A DNA stretch of 7,737 nucleotides from Dehalococcoidia bacterium (GTDB lineage Bacteria; Chloroflexota; Dehalococcoidia; UBA6926). Location: positions 1 to 7,737 of the forward strand of contig JAAXGS010000048.1 in the NCBI GenBank assembly GCA_012271225.1, in the 5' to 3' direction. Below, piece after piece: positions 6,280-7,737 of this stretch. A program made the position numbers and the translations under genes. Every line of letters begins with the position of its first letter. Position 1 is the first letter of the stretch. The notes below the pieces were generated by a model. That model ran no database searches and had not been told where the DNA came from. It saw only the letters and a program-made list of their open reading frames with translations.

Positions 6280-6338
6280 GCGCCCTGCCTCATATAATTC
6301 CCCAGTGAACAAGCAAGAGGATTTCAAGAACAGGGCGC
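6280..6338. repeat. 8-bp inverted repeat flanking the methyltransferase start
   Basis: GCGCCCTG at 6280-6287 is matched by its reverse complement CAGGGCGC at 6331-6338. The arms flank the TATAAT box and the GTG start codon symmetrically at about 40 bases apart. It might be a regulator binding site, because restriction-modification genes are often controlled near the start, or a chance match. It is unlikely to be a terminator. Confidence 0.25.
6293..6298 (+). promoter_or_regulatory. Perfect -10 box TATAAT giving a probable leaderless transcript
   Basis: TATAAT ends six bases before the GTG start at 6305, so transcription would be expected to begin at or very near the start codon. No good -35 box is present at 16-19 bp (for example GGCAGT at 17 bp), and there is no Shine-Dalgarno before the GTG. 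Together these fit a leaderless mRNA for the methyltransferase gene. Confidence 0.5.
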
Positions 6339-7737
6339 TCGCCAAGCTCCTGACGGAGAGGGGCGTTCCCGCCGATTACGAGGTGCGACTAGGCCGCAAG
6401 AAGGTGGACGTCCGCGCAACCGTCGAGGGCCTGCACGTGGTTCTCGAAGCCGAAACGGGGTTCGATCGCAGAGCGCAGGCTATCAAGGACGCCGACGCCC
6501 GCCTGCGTCAGGGCCTCACGAGAGTCGTGTTCGCCGTTTGCTATCCGGCTGATGTCACCGAGGACAACATGGCCGAGGCAATCCTGAACTGGACTCTGCG
6601 GCTCAAGGACGGTGAACCCAGCCGCGGATGGACAGAGGGAGACGTTACTCATCTGGCCCAGGCGATCCAACAGGCGCCGCATTCGTTGAGCGGCACAGAC
6701 ATCGCCGCCCAATTGCTGTCGGAAGCATTGGACACGGCAGTAGTGGGATTGAAGAACTCTACGAGAGAGTCGCTGGCTAAGACACTGGATTTGCCTGCCA
6801 CACGCGAGCAAGGTAGTGAGCGAAACGATGAAAATAACCGCTACCTTGTCGCGTGTAAACGCGGCCTGCTCGTCGTTGCCACCGCCATGCTCTTCCATCA
6901 TCGCATCCACAGTCACCTGCCGGCGGAGCGCCCGGATACATATGAGGGCCCATGGCCGCCCGCTTCAGTAGCGCAATGCGCTGAACAAGAGTCGCCCATC
7001 AGCGCCTTCCGTGAGGCCTGGCGAGGGATTCTCACTGTTGACTACCGGCCAATCTTTGAGACCGGTCGCGCAGCCCTGACAGTCCTCTCAGCCGACTCTA
7101 ATTCCACACAGGCGGTACGGGCGCTGGCAGAGACCGTTTCACGGGTGGCGGAGAGAGTCGCGGGGCTGCGTCATGACCTCCTGGGGCGCATCTTTCATCG
7201 CGTCCTCGACGATGCCCGCTACGATGGCTCTTTCTACACCTCCACTGCCGCCGCCGTTCTATTGGCCACGCTTGCGATCCGCCAGGGAGACGCCGATTGG
7301 GCCAATCCCAACGCCGTTGCGAACCTCCGCATCTGCGATCCCGCCTGTGGCACCGGCACCCTTCTCATGGCAGCCGCCGAGCGTATTCGCGATCTACGCC
7401 GCTCCGCTGGGCCCACCGCCGCCGAGGATGAGGAAATCCTCGGCGTGATTCTCCTGGAAGATGTGCTGTGGGGCTATGACGTCAATCTGACCGCAACGCA
7501 CCTGGCGGCCAGCACGCTTGGCATGCTTTCGCCGTCAACAAGATTTCACCGCATGAATATCCACAGGGCGCTGCTGGGGGTGTTTAATGGCCAACCCTAT
7601 CTCGGCTCTCTGGACTTCCTGCATGGACAGGCTCGGCTCGCAGCCTGGCCCTCCCCCACTCAGCAGGTGGAGAGTGAACAGGGGACGGCGGAGCTGCCTC
7701 CTCCCATGGATATCGTGATCATGAATCCGCCCTTCAC
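6305..7737 (+). CDS. N6-adenine DNA methyltransferase with N-terminal nuclease-like domain (runs off right edge)
   Basis: An open frame of 477 codons runs to the window edge. Residues 1-82 form a small alpha/beta-like domain. VDVRA with Asp35, then LEAETG with Glu48 and Glu50, then Lys61, recalls a PD-(D/E)XK-type nuclease fold in which the usual lysine of ExK is Glu. Residues 110-290 look mainly helical. Residues 291-477 are an adenine methyltransferase of the HsdM or type IIG style: DLLGRIFHRV, then GSFYTSTAAAVLLATLAI, SAM-binding motif I DPACGTGTLL (345-354) and catalytic NPPF (474-477). The target recognition part would lie beyond the edge. The GTG at 6305 is the first start after an in-frame stop, which is the stop codon of the DUF3179 gene. 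It is probably translated from a leaderless mRNA. Base composition looks more AT-rich than in the pyr genes, suggesting acquisition. It could be a single-chain restriction-modification enzyme or the modification part of a larger defence locus. Confidence 0.85.
   Translation, partial: MNKQEDFKNRALAKLLTERGVPADYEVRLGRKKVDVRATVEGLHVVLEAETGFDRRAQAIKDADARLRQGLTRVVFAVCYPADVTEDNMAEAILNWTLRLKDGEPSRGWTEGDVTHLAQAIQQAPHSLSGTDIAAQLLSEALDTAVVGLKNSTRESLAKTLDLPATREQGSERNDENNRYLVACKRGLLVVATAMLFHHRIHSHLPAERPDTYEGPWPPASVAQCAEQESPISAFREAWRGILTVDYRPIFETGRAALTVLSADSNSTQAVRALAETVSRVAERVAGLRHDLLGRIFHRVLDDARYDGSFYTSTAAAVLLATLAIRQGDADWANPNAVANLRICDPACGTGTLLMAAAERIRDLRRSAGPTAAEDEEILGVILLEDVLWGYDVNLTATHLAASTLGMLSPSTRFHRMNIHRALLGVFNGQPYLGSLDFLHGQARLAAWPSPTQQVESEQGTAELPPPMDIVIMNPPF

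Noticed and set aside
6389..6916. Minus-strand 175-codon open frame inside the methyltransferase gene
   Set aside because: The plus-strand frame is continuous from 6305 and carries methyltransferase motifs, so this is an antisense shadow.
1..7737. tRNA, rRNA, CRISPR arrays, insertion sequences or attachment sites
   Set aside because: I looked for repeated units, cloverleaf-like blocks and transposase motifs and saw none.

Overview
The window is GC-rich bacterial DNA. It carries part of a pyrimidine (UMP) biosynthesis operon on the minus strand, a divergently oriented secreted DUF3179 protein, and the start of a large DNA methyltransferase gene that looks like part of a defence or restriction system. 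The style of the Car proteins and the DUF3179 lipoprotein fit a Chloroflexota-like lineage (for example Dehalococcoidia or SAR202). That placement is an inference from protein style, not a sequence search.

Minus-strand block, read from right to left. An intergenic leader (about 4670-4945) holds a weak candidate promoter, a small stem-loop and a possible 26-codon leader ORF. Next come pyrC (dihydroorotase, GTG start at 4669) and carA (carbamoyl-phosphate synthase small subunit, GTG start at 3278). The pyrC stop and carA start overlap by 4 bp. A 202-residue three-helix membrane protein of unknown function (1460-2068) then separates carA from carB. carB starts with GTG at 1359 and runs off the left edge after 453 codons. 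CarA and CarB together make carbamoyl phosphate and PyrC closes the dihydroorotate ring. The step between them, aspartate carbamoyltransferase (pyrB), is not encoded here.

The inserted membrane gene has its own signals. A good sigma70-type promoter overlaps the end of carA, a 9-bp stem-loop abuts a strong Shine-Dalgarno sequence, and a perfect 13-bp stem-loop lies after its stop codon and before carB. This is the most unusual feature of the pyrimidine block.

Plus-strand block. At 4946-6277 is a predicted exported lipoprotein of the DUF3179 family, with a CPLC motif and an apparent internal duplication. After 27 bp comes a gene that starts with GTG at 6305 and runs off the right edge after 477 codons. 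It has a perfect TATAAT box seven bases upstream and no Shine-Dalgarno sequence, suggesting a leaderless mRNA. Its product has a small N-terminal domain with a nuclease-like arrangement of acidic residues, a helical linker and an N6-adenine methyltransferase domain (DPACGTG and NPPF motifs). Its base composition looks more AT-rich than the housekeeping genes, which is compatible with an acquired defence gene. No RNA genes, CRISPR arrays or insertion sequences were seen.
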